Part shown: one piece after another, positions 1 through 6,289 of the stretch
How the letters are laid out: the number at the start of each line of letters is the position of its first letter
How positions within the stretch are numbered: position 1 is the first letter of the stretch
Assembly: GCA_963614875.1 (NCBI GenBank)
Contig: CAVEFC010000031.1
Coordinates: 1-19,145 of the forward strand
Source: CAG-841 sp963614875
GTDB lineage: Bacteria; Bacillota; Clostridia; Oscillospirales; CAG-272
Length of the DNA: 19,145 bases
Direction of reading: 5' to 3'
Position numbers and translations under genes: made by a program
The notes under the pieces: model-generated
Told to the model about the DNA's origin: nothing
The model's database searches: none
Seen by the model: only the letters and a program-made list of their open reading frames with translations

Positions 1-51
1 GTGATAGGGCTTGCAAACGCATATCAGCTTGAGATACGAAACGAAGAATAA
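1..51 (+). CDS. C-terminal fragment of an unidentified protein (5' truncated by the window edge)
   Basis: Reading from base 1, the frame stays open for 16 codons, gives VIGLANAYQLEIRNEE and stops at TAA (49-51). The other two plus-strand frames are interrupted within this stretch. A rho-independent terminator begins about 10 bases after the stop, which is what one expects at the end of a plus-strand transcription unit. The fragment is too short for a family assignment. Confidence 0.45.
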   Translation: MIGLANAYQLEIRNEE

Positions 52-60
52 TCATATCCG

Positions 61-99
61 CGCGACGAAACGCAGAAAATGCGTTTCGCCGTGTTTTTT
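61..99 (+). terminator. Rho-independent terminator of the truncated upstream gene
   Basis: A perfect 9-bp stem, CGAAACGCA (66-74) with TGCGTTTCG (80-88), encloses a GAAAA loop. Four more pairs below it extend the stem after one mismatch (61-64 with 90-93). A run of six T follows at 94-99. It lies 10 bases after the stop at 51 and separates that gene from the permease promoter. Confidence 0.8.
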
Positions 100-149
100 A
101 TTGTTTTTTGGTCATATCGCACTATTTTTTATTGTTTTCAGTCAAATCC

Positions 150-178
150 TTGACAATTTATGCGAAAAAGAGTATCAT
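150..178 (+). promoter_or_regulatory. Sigma-A promoter of the amino acid permease gene
   Basis: The -35 box TTGACA (150-155) and the -10 box TATCAT (173-178) are separated by exactly 17 bases. The start of transcription is expected near 185, which gives a leader of about 50 bases before the ATG at 235. A 14-base direct repeat lies just upstream (94-107 and 125-138). Confidence 0.75.
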
Positions 179-234
179 TGAAATAATATATCTTACGTGT
201 ATATTCAAACAAAATTTTAAGGAACAAAAAACGA

Positions 235-1635
235 ATGGAAAACAAACTGACCAAAAAATACGGTCTGCTCACCGCCATATGTATGGTTGTCGGCACGGTC
301 GTAGGCTCCGGAATCTTCTTCAAAGCCGGAAAAGTTCTGAAAAATACAAACGGCAATATGCTCAAATGCCTTATAACCGTCGGCGGAGTGGGACTGATAA
401 TGCTCATCTGCTCATATGTTTTTTCAATTCTCGCGCAGAGGCACGAAAAAGTAAACGGCATAGTTGACTATTCCGAAGTCACCTGCGGACGTAAGTTCGC
501 TTATGTAGTCGGCTGGTTTATGACAACAATTTATTACCCGACGATAACGTCAACTCTTGCATGGGTATCGGGACAGTACACCTGCGTGCTTTTCGGCTGG
601 GATGCTTGCAGTGATCTTCACATTGCGGTATCGGCATTTTATCTCATTATGGGATATTTCATAAACGCCGTATCTCCGAAGCTTGCCGGTAAGCTGCAGG
701 TCAGCGCGACCTTTGTCAAATTCATACCTCTTCTTGTAATGGGCATTGCGGGCACGATCATCGGACTTACAAACGGCAACATCGGCGAAGCTTTCAGCGC
801 AAATATCACGTCCGAAGGCGGCTCCTCCGGCAGTATAATTGCCGCGATGTGCGCTTTTGCGTTCGCATATGAGGGTTGGATTATCACAACCTCGATAAAT
901 TCGGAGCTTAAAGACTCCAAAAAGAATCTTCCCATCGCGCTTGTACTCGGCGCAATAATCGTCGTTTCGATATATCTTCTCTATTTCCTCGGACTTTCCG
1001 GCGTTCTCAGAACCGAAGAGCTTATGGCGTCCGGCGACGTTCCGAAGGACGCATTCACCGCGCTTTTCAGAAACGAAGTTTTCGGCACGATAGTTTACGT
1101 CTTTATCGTCATTTCCTGCCTCGGAACAATGAACGGACTTATGCTCGGCTGCTGCCGCGGTATGTATTCCATCGCCGTCAGAGGAGAGGGCCCCGCATAC
1201 AAAATGTTTGCTCAGGTTGATAACGAAACAAATATGCCGCACAATTCGTCTATCATCGGCGTTGTGCTCTGTATGCTCTGGATGTTCCAATGGGAGCTCG
1301 GTCTTATCCGCGGAAAGCTTCCGGCAATTCTCGGCTGGGAAAACGACGAGCTTCCGATCATCACCATTTACGGACTTTACATACCGATATTTATCGTTCT
1401 TATGATAAAAGGCAAAGGACTTAACGTATTTCAGAGGTTCGTTATGCCCGCCGTCGCGTGCGTATGCTGCGGATTTATGGTTTATTCCGCAATTTCGGCG
1501 TATAAGATACAGTCGCTTTACTATCTTATAGTTTTCGCCGTTATAACGCTTATCGGAATTCTTTGCTACAAGGGAAAAATAAGCCTTGCGTTCTTCAGAA
1601 AAGAAGAAGCCGCAGAATCGGACAAAACGGTATAA
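235..1635 (+). CDS. APC-superfamily amino acid permease
   Basis: A polytopic inner-membrane protein of 466 residues that probably imports or exchanges amino acids. About twelve hydrophobic helices can be drawn. The first contains GSGIFF (residues 24-29), the glycine-rich break of TM1 that binds the amino-acid backbone in APC transporters. TM6 carries FAYEGW (210-215), followed by a charged SELKDSKKNLP loop, a pattern typical of the LAT/SteT-like branch. The substrate cannot be read from the sequence. The ATG at 235 has an AAGGA box (219-223) about 11 bases upstream. The gene is monocistronic, with its own promoter at 150-178 and a terminator directly after the TAA. No neighbour hints at a specific amino acid pathway. 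The family call is firm and the substrate unknown. Confidence 0.88.
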   Translation: MENKLTKKYGLLTAICMVVGTVVGSGIFFKAGKVLKNTNGNMLKCLITVGGVGLIMLICSYVFSILAQRHEKVNGIVDYSEVTCGRKFAYVVGWFMTTIYYPTITSTLAWVSGQYTCVLFGWDACSDLHIAVSAFYLIMGYFINAVSPKLAGKLQVSATFVKFIPLLVMGIAGTIIGLTNGNIGEAFSANITSEGGSSGSIIAAMCAFAFAYEGWIITTSINSELKDSKKNLPIALVLGAIIVVSIYLLYFLGLSGVLRTEELMASGDVPKDAFTALFRNEVFGTIVYVFIVISCLGTMNGLMLGCCRGMYSIAVRGEGPAYKMFAQVDNETNMPHNSSIIGVVLCMLWMFQWELGLIRGKLPAILGWENDELPIITIYGLYIPIFIVLMIKGKGLNVFQRFVMPAVACVCCGFMVYSAISAYKIQSLYYLIVFAVITLIGILCYKGKISLAFFRKEEAAESDKTV

Positions 1636-1643
1636 ATTATTTT

Positions 1644-1681
1644 ACAATAAAAAACAGACCGCCGCAGCGGTCTGTTTTTTT
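1644..1681. terminator. Bidirectional terminator between the convergent permease and glycosidase genes
   Basis: A 9-bp stem, ACAGACCGC (1654-1662) with GCGGTCTGT (1667-1675), has a CGCA loop. A T-run (1675-1681) follows on the plus strand and an A-rich tract (1644-1654) precedes it, so the hairpin works in both directions. It starts 18 bases after the permease stop. Its T-run touches the stop codon of the convergent gene at 1680-1682. Confidence 0.85.
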
Positions 1682-3551
1682 ATTTGTCAATCACCGGAAG
1701 CACCGTCATTCTGACCTTTGACGCTCCGTAGGGATAAAGGGTTATCGTTTCGGTTTCGGGCGAAAGGACGGCTTTTTTCATATCCGGAAGTCTGGGTGTG
1801 AAGACAAAAGGTCCTTTTTTGATTATTTTTTCATATTTCCAGTTCACGCAATGACAGTTTGTCGTTTTGCGGATACGCCAGTTTTCAATTTTCCGCGCGC
1901 TTACAGTAAGGGTGGGAAGATCTGATGAAATATCAAAGGTATCCGAGCTTCCTTCGCTGAATTTCGGCTTTGAATCTGCTTTTATCGCATAATTCCACGC
2001 CTTGTCGGGACTCATACGGTAGGATATGAATTCTTTTCCGCCGACGGTATCGGTAGCGTACGCTTCCCTGTTTCCTTTCATTCCGAGCGAATATGTGAGC
2101 GCTCCGCGCGTGAAATATATTCCATCGTGCGATATGTGCTGTTCTGTTTTCAGCTTCATATCAATTGCAAATTCCGTGTCGGAGGCAATATTTATTATGA
2201 TATAATCTCCGTCCCTGCGCGCTTCTTTCGGAAGCTTTGAAAAGCCTTCGGAAAAGGCGGGAACTCTTATGTGCAGCGTAAATGGCGTTTCGGTTTTTAT
2301 TTCAAACGCAAGTCTGTCCGAAAGCGGATAGCGCGTGTCAACGCTTATTTTTATCTTTTTGCCGTCGATATCGCCCTCAAGCACGGACGCGCCGAAAAGA
2401 TCGTAATAAACATCGGAGCCGCTTGTGTGCCACATCGAAAGAATGTAGTTCGGCATAAATCTGTTTACGTTTCCGGGGCAGCACTGCGTTCCCGGGTGCG
2501 GACTGTATGACATCCACGATTTCCCAGTCGAATATCTTGCATGATTTGACTGCTCGTCGGTTACTATCTGGTTCGCGCAGGAAAAATACTGAAGCCCGCG
2601 GAAATCCTCCGTCACCGCGCCTATTCCGGCGTTGAAAATACATTTTTCTATATCGTCGGCATATTTTATATTTCCCGTAGCCGAGAAAAGCTGCTCAAGA
2701 AAATACGAATAATCGGTGACGTCGCACGTTTCGTTTACTTCGTAATAGCTGTTTCCGAACAGCATCTCGCCGGAAGAAATACATCCTCCGGGAAGCTTAT
2801 AATATCTGTCCGCTCTTGCGACAGCCTTTTCCGGAACCTTCAGATATTTTTTGTCTCCGGTATATCTGTAAAATATCGCGCCGAGCTTTGAATATTCACA
2901 GTATGAAACGCCGTGAACCAACATCTTCCGCTTTGAAAGCAGGCTTGCGTCGCACACGGTATCTCCCGTGATTGTGGGCTTCTGCGGTGTGGAATTGAAG
3001 CCTGCATATGAGCTTTCCGCAAGCGAAAGCAAGCTTTTGTCGCCCGTGACATCATAAAGCCAGAGCATTATTTCGGTATTCAGAACATCGCGGTCAAAGG
3101 AGTAATCGTAGGGACAGTTGAGATAATGCGCAGCGATAGCCTGAGGAATTTTCATATCTCCGTTATATTCAAAAAGCGCCTTGCAGGCTCTGAAAAACAC
3201 AACGTGCGGCCATCTGTTCACAACGTCGGGCTCTTTATGCTTCATAAATTCCGGACCTATGTACGAATCCTCATCAGCCGAATTTATAGCCGAATAAATT
3301 ATTTTCTCCGTTCTTTCAAGCGCTTTTTTATCGTCAAGAAGTATGGCGCAGCGCGTATAGCCGTCGATCCAGTAGCCCGTCTGCTCAAACGGCCACCATG
3401 TCACAGGCTCCTGCGGAACATAATCGGGGTCTCCCCACGTTGAAATATCAAACGGATATCCTGCCGCTTCTATGTTTCCGGTAAGTCCGTCCATCTGCGT
3501 TTCAATAAAACGGCGCAGCATTCCCATAGGTTTTATTCTGAAATTATGCAT
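1680..3551 (-). CDS. GH127-like (DUF1680) glycoside hydrolase, probable beta-L-arabinofuranosidase
   Basis: A 623-residue protein without a signal peptide, so probably cytoplasmic and acting on imported oligosaccharides. The N-terminal two thirds read as an alpha-helical (alpha/alpha) barrel, followed by beta-rich domains. The key site is visible: E262 in SGEMLFG, then ETC (E274, C276), then HPGTQCCPGN with C357 and C358. In the GH127 enzyme HypBA1, two glutamates, the ETC cysteine and a CC pair form a zinc-thiolate site in which one cysteine is the nucleophile; the order here is the same. By that comparison E262 is the acid/base candidate, C357 the nucleophile, and E274, C276 and C358 zinc ligands. 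Related families such as GH146 share this site, so the exact substrate is open. The ATG at 3551 has GAAGGAG (3559-3565) 7 bases upstream. No sugar transporter or regulator is adjacent. Confidence 0.82.
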   Translation of the reverse strand: MHNFRIKPMGMLRRFIETQMDGLTGNIEAAGYPFDISTWGDPDYVPQEPVTWWPFEQTGYWIDGYTRCAILLDDKKALERTEKIIYSAINSADEDSYIGPEFMKHKEPDVVNRWPHVVFFRACKALFEYNGDMKIPQAIAAHYLNCPYDYSFDRDVLNTEIMLWLYDVTGDKSLLSLAESSYAGFNSTPQKPTITGDTVCDASLLSKRKMLVHGVSYCEYSKLGAIFYRYTGDKKYLKVPEKAVARADRYYKLPGGCISSGEMLFGNSYYEVNETCDVTDYSYFLEQLFSATGNIKYADDIEKCIFNAGIGAVTEDFRGLQYFSCANQIVTDEQSNHARYSTGKSWMSYSPHPGTQCCPGNVNRFMPNYILSMWHTSGSDVYYDLFGASVLEGDIDGKKIKISVDTRYPLSDRLAFEIKTETPFTLHIRVPAFSEGFSKLPKEARRDGDYIIINIASDTEFAIDMKLKTEQHISHDGIYFTRGALTYSLGMKGNREAYATDTVGGKEFISYRMSPDKAWNYAIKADSKPKFSEGSSDTFDISSDLPTLTVSARKIENWRIRKTTNCHCVNWKYEKIIKKGPFVFTPRLPDMKKAVLSPETETITLYPYGASKVRMTVLPVIDK

Positions 3552-3604
3552 ATATTTTCTCCTTCACCGCGACAAAATAATAAAACAGGCTCTGCCCGAG
3601 AAGT

Positions 3605-3633
3605 ATTATATCCCCGCGCCGATTTTTTGTCAA
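3605..3633 (-). promoter_or_regulatory. Perfect-consensus sigma-A promoter of the glycosidase gene
   Basis: On the minus strand TTGACA (3628-3633) and TATAAT (3605-3610) are separated by exactly 17 bases. Transcription should start near 3598, giving a leader of about 47 bases. No operator-like repeat is obvious. Both hexamers are exact consensus, which is unusual for a sugar-degradation gene unless an unseen repressor acts on it. Confidence 0.85.
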
Positions 3634-3674
3634 CATAAAATACAAAAAGACTGCCCCACAGGAGCAGTCTTTTT
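3634..3674 (-). terminator. Terminator after the 6S-like RNA
   Basis: An 11-bp stem pairs 3644-3654 with 3664-3674 (AAAAAGACTGC and its complement) around a 10-base loop. On the minus strand the T-run is followed by further T-rich sequence. It lies directly after the structured RNA and immediately upstream of the glycosidase promoter, so it isolates the two units. Confidence 0.75.
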
Positions 3675-3675
3675 G

Positions 3676-3870
3676 CAGGTTTAGACATTTTTATGCGACC
3701 CCGCCGGGCCGTGTACGGCGTAATTAACACCCTGCTTTGAGCAAGGATGGTGTCCTCGCCCCGCGCTTTACTGCTCCCAGCATCCGCGATAAATCGTGTC
3801 ATAAGCAGGAAATATGCGGGAGGTCTGCAAACCGCGCAAGGTTCGGATTCCAATTACGTGTTGTAGGTTT
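3676..3870 (-). ncRNA. ssrS: Probable 6S RNA (structured non-coding RNA; ends approximate)
   Basis: This gap between the DUF1292 gene and the glycosidase has no plausible protein but can form a long rod. Pairs seen: 3719-3725 with 3852-3858; 3774-3783 with 3814-3822 (CTCCC/GGGAG plus GCAT/ATGC, one bulge); and a hairpin at 3727-3753 with ACACC/GGTGT ends. Read 5' to 3' on the minus strand, the order CAGACCTCCC, CATATTTC, TGGGAGCAG, GGACACC, CCTTG, AGGGTGTTA parallels E. coli 6S RNA (CAGTCCCC, GATATTTC, GGTGAGCATG, GACACATTC, CCTTG, AGGGTTACA). Length near 195 bases and the terminator right behind fit 6S RNA, which binds the sigma-A RNA polymerase holoenzyme in stationary phase. This comparison is from memory, not from a search. 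The promoter is unclear: only a TGATACGGT extended -10-like box lies just upstream near 3880. Alternatives are another clostridial structured RNA family. Confidence 0.6.
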
Positions 3871-3910
3871 AATTGAAACCGTATCACGAGAAGGGCAGGA
3901 AATTTTCATT

Positions 3911-4195
3911 TCAGTCGTGGTCTATATCGGAGAAGAACTCATCCTCGAATATATCGGATACGCGATCGAACTCGTCGTCATCGTCAACGGTTACAAGAAT
4001 GTCTTCGCCGTCCTCGTCCTTTTCAAGCTTGAGAAGAACGTATTCTCCGTCCTCATTGTCTTCAAGCGGGAAAAGAGCGTAATAGGTAATTCCCTCTATC
4101 TCTTTTTCGGCGATTATTTCAAAGTTGCACTCTTTGCCTTCTTCGTCCGTAAGAGTTATTACGTCAGCGTCTTCGGGTGTGTATTCGTCTGTCAT
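3911..4195 (-). CDS. DUF1292 family protein
   Basis: A very acidic 94-residue protein. The core, ITLTDEEGKECNFEIIAEKE followed by the patch GITYYALFPLED and YVLLKLEKDEDGE, matches the DUF1292 (YrzB-like) pattern, a small domain common in Firmicutes whose biochemical role is not known. The C-terminus ends in an Asp/Glu/Phe-rich tail (DDDDEFDRVSDIFEDEFF). There are no membrane segments and no catalytic residues to point to. The ATG has a GGAG box (4203-4206) 7 bases upstream. It has its own promoter and is not visibly coupled to pgsA; the 6S-like RNA lies downstream. In many Firmicutes this family sits beside yrrK/alaS, which are not present here. Confidence 0.8.
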   Translation of the reverse strand: MTDEYTPEDADVITLTDEEGKECNFEIIAEKEIEGITYYALFPLEDNEDGEYVLLKLEKDEDGEDILVTVDDDDEFDRVSDIFEDEFFSDIDHD

Positions 4196-4234
4196 TTTAT
4201 ATCTCCGTGAATTTATTTTTTCTCGTCTGATTAT

Positions 4235-4263
4235 ATTTTATACTATTTCGGCGGATATGTCAA
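4235..4263 (-). promoter_or_regulatory. Sigma-A promoter of the DUF1292 gene
   Basis: On the minus strand TTGACA (4258-4263) and TAAAAT (4235-4240) are spaced by 17 bases. This lies between the pgsA stop (4275) and the DUF1292 start (4195). No hairpin terminator is seen after pgsA, so read-through from the cysS-rimO-pgsA unit is also possible. The same transcript could extend into the 6S-like RNA. Confidence 0.72.
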
Positions 4264-4274
4264 TAGTTTTTATC

Positions 4275-4862
4275 TTATTTAGACGGATCAAGATACTTCC
4301 AGTAGCCGACAATATACGACATCCCCGACCAGACCGTCATAACCGCGGCGGCAGCCATAAAAATATACGTTGCCGTGTGTCCGTCCCATATAAGCGGCTC
4401 GATCATAGCCGTAAGTATGAAAAACATCTGCGTGCAGGTCTTTATTTTGCCGAGAGGGCTCGCCGCCACGACCTTTTTGTCGGGGCTTGACGCCACGACA
4501 AGACGCATACTTGTCACGGCAAGCTCGCGCAGAAGCACAATCATAAACGTGCAGAAGAAAAGTATCGGAAATACCTTTGATTTTTCCGCGTTCATCGCCG
4601 CCTCAAACGAGAGCGACGCAAGCGCGGCAAGAACAAGGAATTTGTCGGCAAGCGGATCGAGAAATTTCCCGAAATCCGTTACAAGATGATATTTTCTCGC
4701 TATTTTGCCGTCAAGAAAATCGGTGAATGACGCAAGCGCAAAAACCGCCGCCGCAACTATCCTGCCCCATACTTCCCCGCCGAAGCCGAGAATAAACACC
4801 AGAAATACCGGCACAAGCAAAAGTCTGATCACCGTAAGCCTGTTGGGAACGTTCATTTTCAT
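4275..4862 (-). CDS. pgsA: CDP-diacylglycerol--glycerol-3-phosphate 3-phosphatidyltransferase
   Basis: A membrane enzyme that condenses CDP-diacylglycerol with glycerol-3-phosphate to phosphatidylglycerol phosphate, the committed step of phosphatidylglycerol synthesis. The 195 residues contain the complete CDP-alcohol phosphotransferase signature: D48, D51-G52-x2-A55-R56-x8-G65-x3-D69-x3-D73, with the aspartates that bind the metal and catalyse. About five to six hydrophobic helices surround it, and the length is normal for PgsA. The start at 4862 has AGGAG (4872-4876) 9 bases upstream; an internal ATG two codons later is less well placed. The gene begins 4 bases after the rimO stop and its ribosome binding site lies inside rimO, so the two are translated from one message. 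PgsA rather than cardiolipin synthase or CDP-alcohol relatives is favoured by length and by the rimO-pgsA pairing common in Firmicutes. Confidence 0.92.
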   Translation of the reverse strand: MKMNVPNRLTVIRLLLVPVFLVFILGFGGEVWGRIVAAAVFALASFTDFLDGKIARKYHLVTDFGKFLDPLADKFLVLAALASLSFEAAMNAEKSKVFPILFFCTFMIVLLRELAVTSMRLVVASSPDKKVVAASPLGKIKTCTQMFFILTAMIEPLIWDGHTATYIFMAAAAVMTVWSGMSYIVGYWKYLDPSK

Positions 4863-4866
4863 TTTA

Positions 4867-6222
4867 TCATTCTCCTTCTCTTATAAGCTTACCGACGAGG
4901 TCATAATCCAGAATTTCGTCAATTTTAACCTTTACGAATTCTCCTTCTTTTACGCGCTTTTTGCCGAGCCCGTTTGTGAAGAACACCTTTGTGTCTATAT
5001 CGGGCGCGTCCGACGCGCTTCTTCCGTAATACGACTCCGAAACGGGATCGAAGCCTTCGCAAAGGACGGTCACCGTCTTTCCGAGCATTTTTTCGTTCAG
5101 CTCCGACGTGACGGCAAGCTGCTCCTGCATTATTATGTCGTAGCGATCCTGCTTTGTCTGCTCATCTATCTGATCTGGCATTTCGGCGGCAAGCGTGCCT
5201 TCTTCGGCAGAGTAAGTAAACGCGCCGAGCCGCTCAAACTTTGTTTTGCTCACAAACTCGCACAGCTCTTCAAAATCCTCTTCCGTTTCGCCCGGGAAAC
5301 CCACCATCACGGTCGTTCTTATGCAGATTCCGGGAATGTTTTTGCGCAGCTTTTCAATCACTTCTTTTATCAGCGCCGATCTGCCGTGACGGTTCATTTT
5401 TTCAAGCACTCTTTCGGAAATATGCTGTATCGGCAGATCTATGTATTTTACGATTCTGTCGTTCGTTTTTATTTCCTCTATCAGCTCGTCGGTTATCTTG
5501 TCGGGATAGCAGTAAAGAAGCCGTATCCACGGAATGTTTGTTTCCTTTGTTATCGCGCGCAGAAGCTCCGCAAGCTTGTATTCGCCGTAAATATCAAGAC
5601 CGTAGCGCGATGTGTCCTGCGCGATAAGGTTAAGCTCCTTTACGCCGATGGCTTCAAGCTCCTTTGCCTCTTTAACTATGTCCTCTATCGTTCTCGATCT
5701 CATTCTGCCGCGTATGGACGGTATCGCACAGTAGGTACAGCGATTGTCGCAGCCCTCGGCAATCTTCAGATACGCCGTGTATTCGGGAGTCGTGACAATT
5801 CTCTCTCCGCCGAGCGGAAGCGATTCCTTATCTCCGTAGCTTTCGTAATGCTCACCGCGCAGAACGGCTTCGACAGCGTCGCAGATTTTTGTTTCGGAGC
5901 CGAGTCCGAGCACCGCGTCAACCTCGGGAAGCTCCGCCGATATCTGCTCGCGGTATCTTTCCGCAAGACAGCCCGTGACGATTATAGCCTTTAACTGCTT
6001 GTGCTTTTTCAGCCACGCAACGTCAAGAATACTTTCAACCGACTCTTTTTTTGCGCTTTCTATAAAGCCGCAGGTGTTGATAACTATAACGTCGGCTTCC
6101 GTGTCCTCGGGAGTTATCTCGTAGCCTTCGCCCGAAAGTCTTGCAAGCATAACCTCGGTATCGGCAAGATTTTTTGAACAGCCGAGCGATATAAACCCGA
6201 CCTTTGTCTTTTTCTTTGTCAT
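4867..6222 (-). CDS. rimO: Ribosomal protein S12 methylthiotransferase RimO
   Basis: A radical-SAM enzyme that adds a methylthio group to the conserved aspartate of ribosomal protein uS12. The 451 residues show the usual three domains. The N-terminal UPF0004 domain has cluster cysteines C15 (SLGCSKN), C51 (NTCGF) and C85 (TGCLA). The radical-SAM domain has C158-x3-C162-x2-C165 in EGCDNRCTYC, followed by IPSIRGRMRSR. The C-terminal TRAM domain ends with a basic-acidic mix near residues 385-451. GFISLGCSKNLADTE and the IPxxRGxxRSR run separate RimO from the tRNA enzymes MiaB and MtaB. The ATG at 6222 has AAGGA about 10 bases upstream. It is followed 4 bases later by pgsA and preceded by cysS with a 67-base gap that holds two competing hairpins, so cysS-rimO-pgsA may be one unit. 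Confidence 0.95.
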   Translation of the reverse strand: MTKKKTKVGFISLGCSKNLADTEVMLARLSGEGYEITPEDTEADVIVINTCGFIESAKKESVESILDVAWLKKHKQLKAIIVTGCLAERYREQISAELPEVDAVLGLGSETKICDAVEAVLRGEHYESYGDKESLPLGGERIVTTPEYTAYLKIAEGCDNRCTYCAIPSIRGRMRSRTIEDIVKEAKELEAIGVKELNLIAQDTSRYGLDIYGEYKLAELLRAITKETNIPWIRLLYCYPDKITDELIEEIKTNDRIVKYIDLPIQHISERVLEKMNRHGRSALIKEVIEKLRKNIPGICIRTTVMVGFPGETEEDFEELCEFVSKTKFERLGAFTYSAEEGTLAAEMPDQIDEQTKQDRYDIIMQEQLAVTSELNEKMLGKTVTVLCEGFDPVSESYYGRSASDAPDIDTKVFFTNGLGKKRVKEGEFVKVKIDEILDYDLVGKLIREGE

Positions 6223-6264
6223 TTTTGCTTGTCCTTATATTTTCGCATATTTTGATTTTTTTCC

Positions 6265-6286
6265 GCCGGAAATCCGGCAGCTGCCG
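6265..6286. repeat. Overlapping palindromes in the cysS-rimO gap
   Basis: GCCGG (6265-6269) pairs with CCGGC (6274-6278) around AAAT. A 12-base perfect palindrome, CGGCAGCTGCCG, occupies 6275-6286 and shares the CGGC arm, so only one of the two hairpins can form at a time. On the minus strand the structure is followed by A-rich rather than T-rich sequence, so it is not an intrinsic terminator. It could be a processing or mRNA-stability element. Confidence 0.4.
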
Positions 6287-6289
6287 CGA

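Noticed and set aside
3533..3853. Minus-strand open frame of 106 codons overlapping the glycosidase start and the 6S-like RNA
   Set aside because: It runs through the perfect promoter, the terminator hairpin and the structured RNA, has no ribosome binding site and gives a sequence without protein-like character.
4705..5994. Long plus-strand open frame (429 codons) opposite rimO and pgsA
   Set aside because: It is antisense to two genes with unmistakable motifs; its composition is the mirror of their codon bias and shows no domain.
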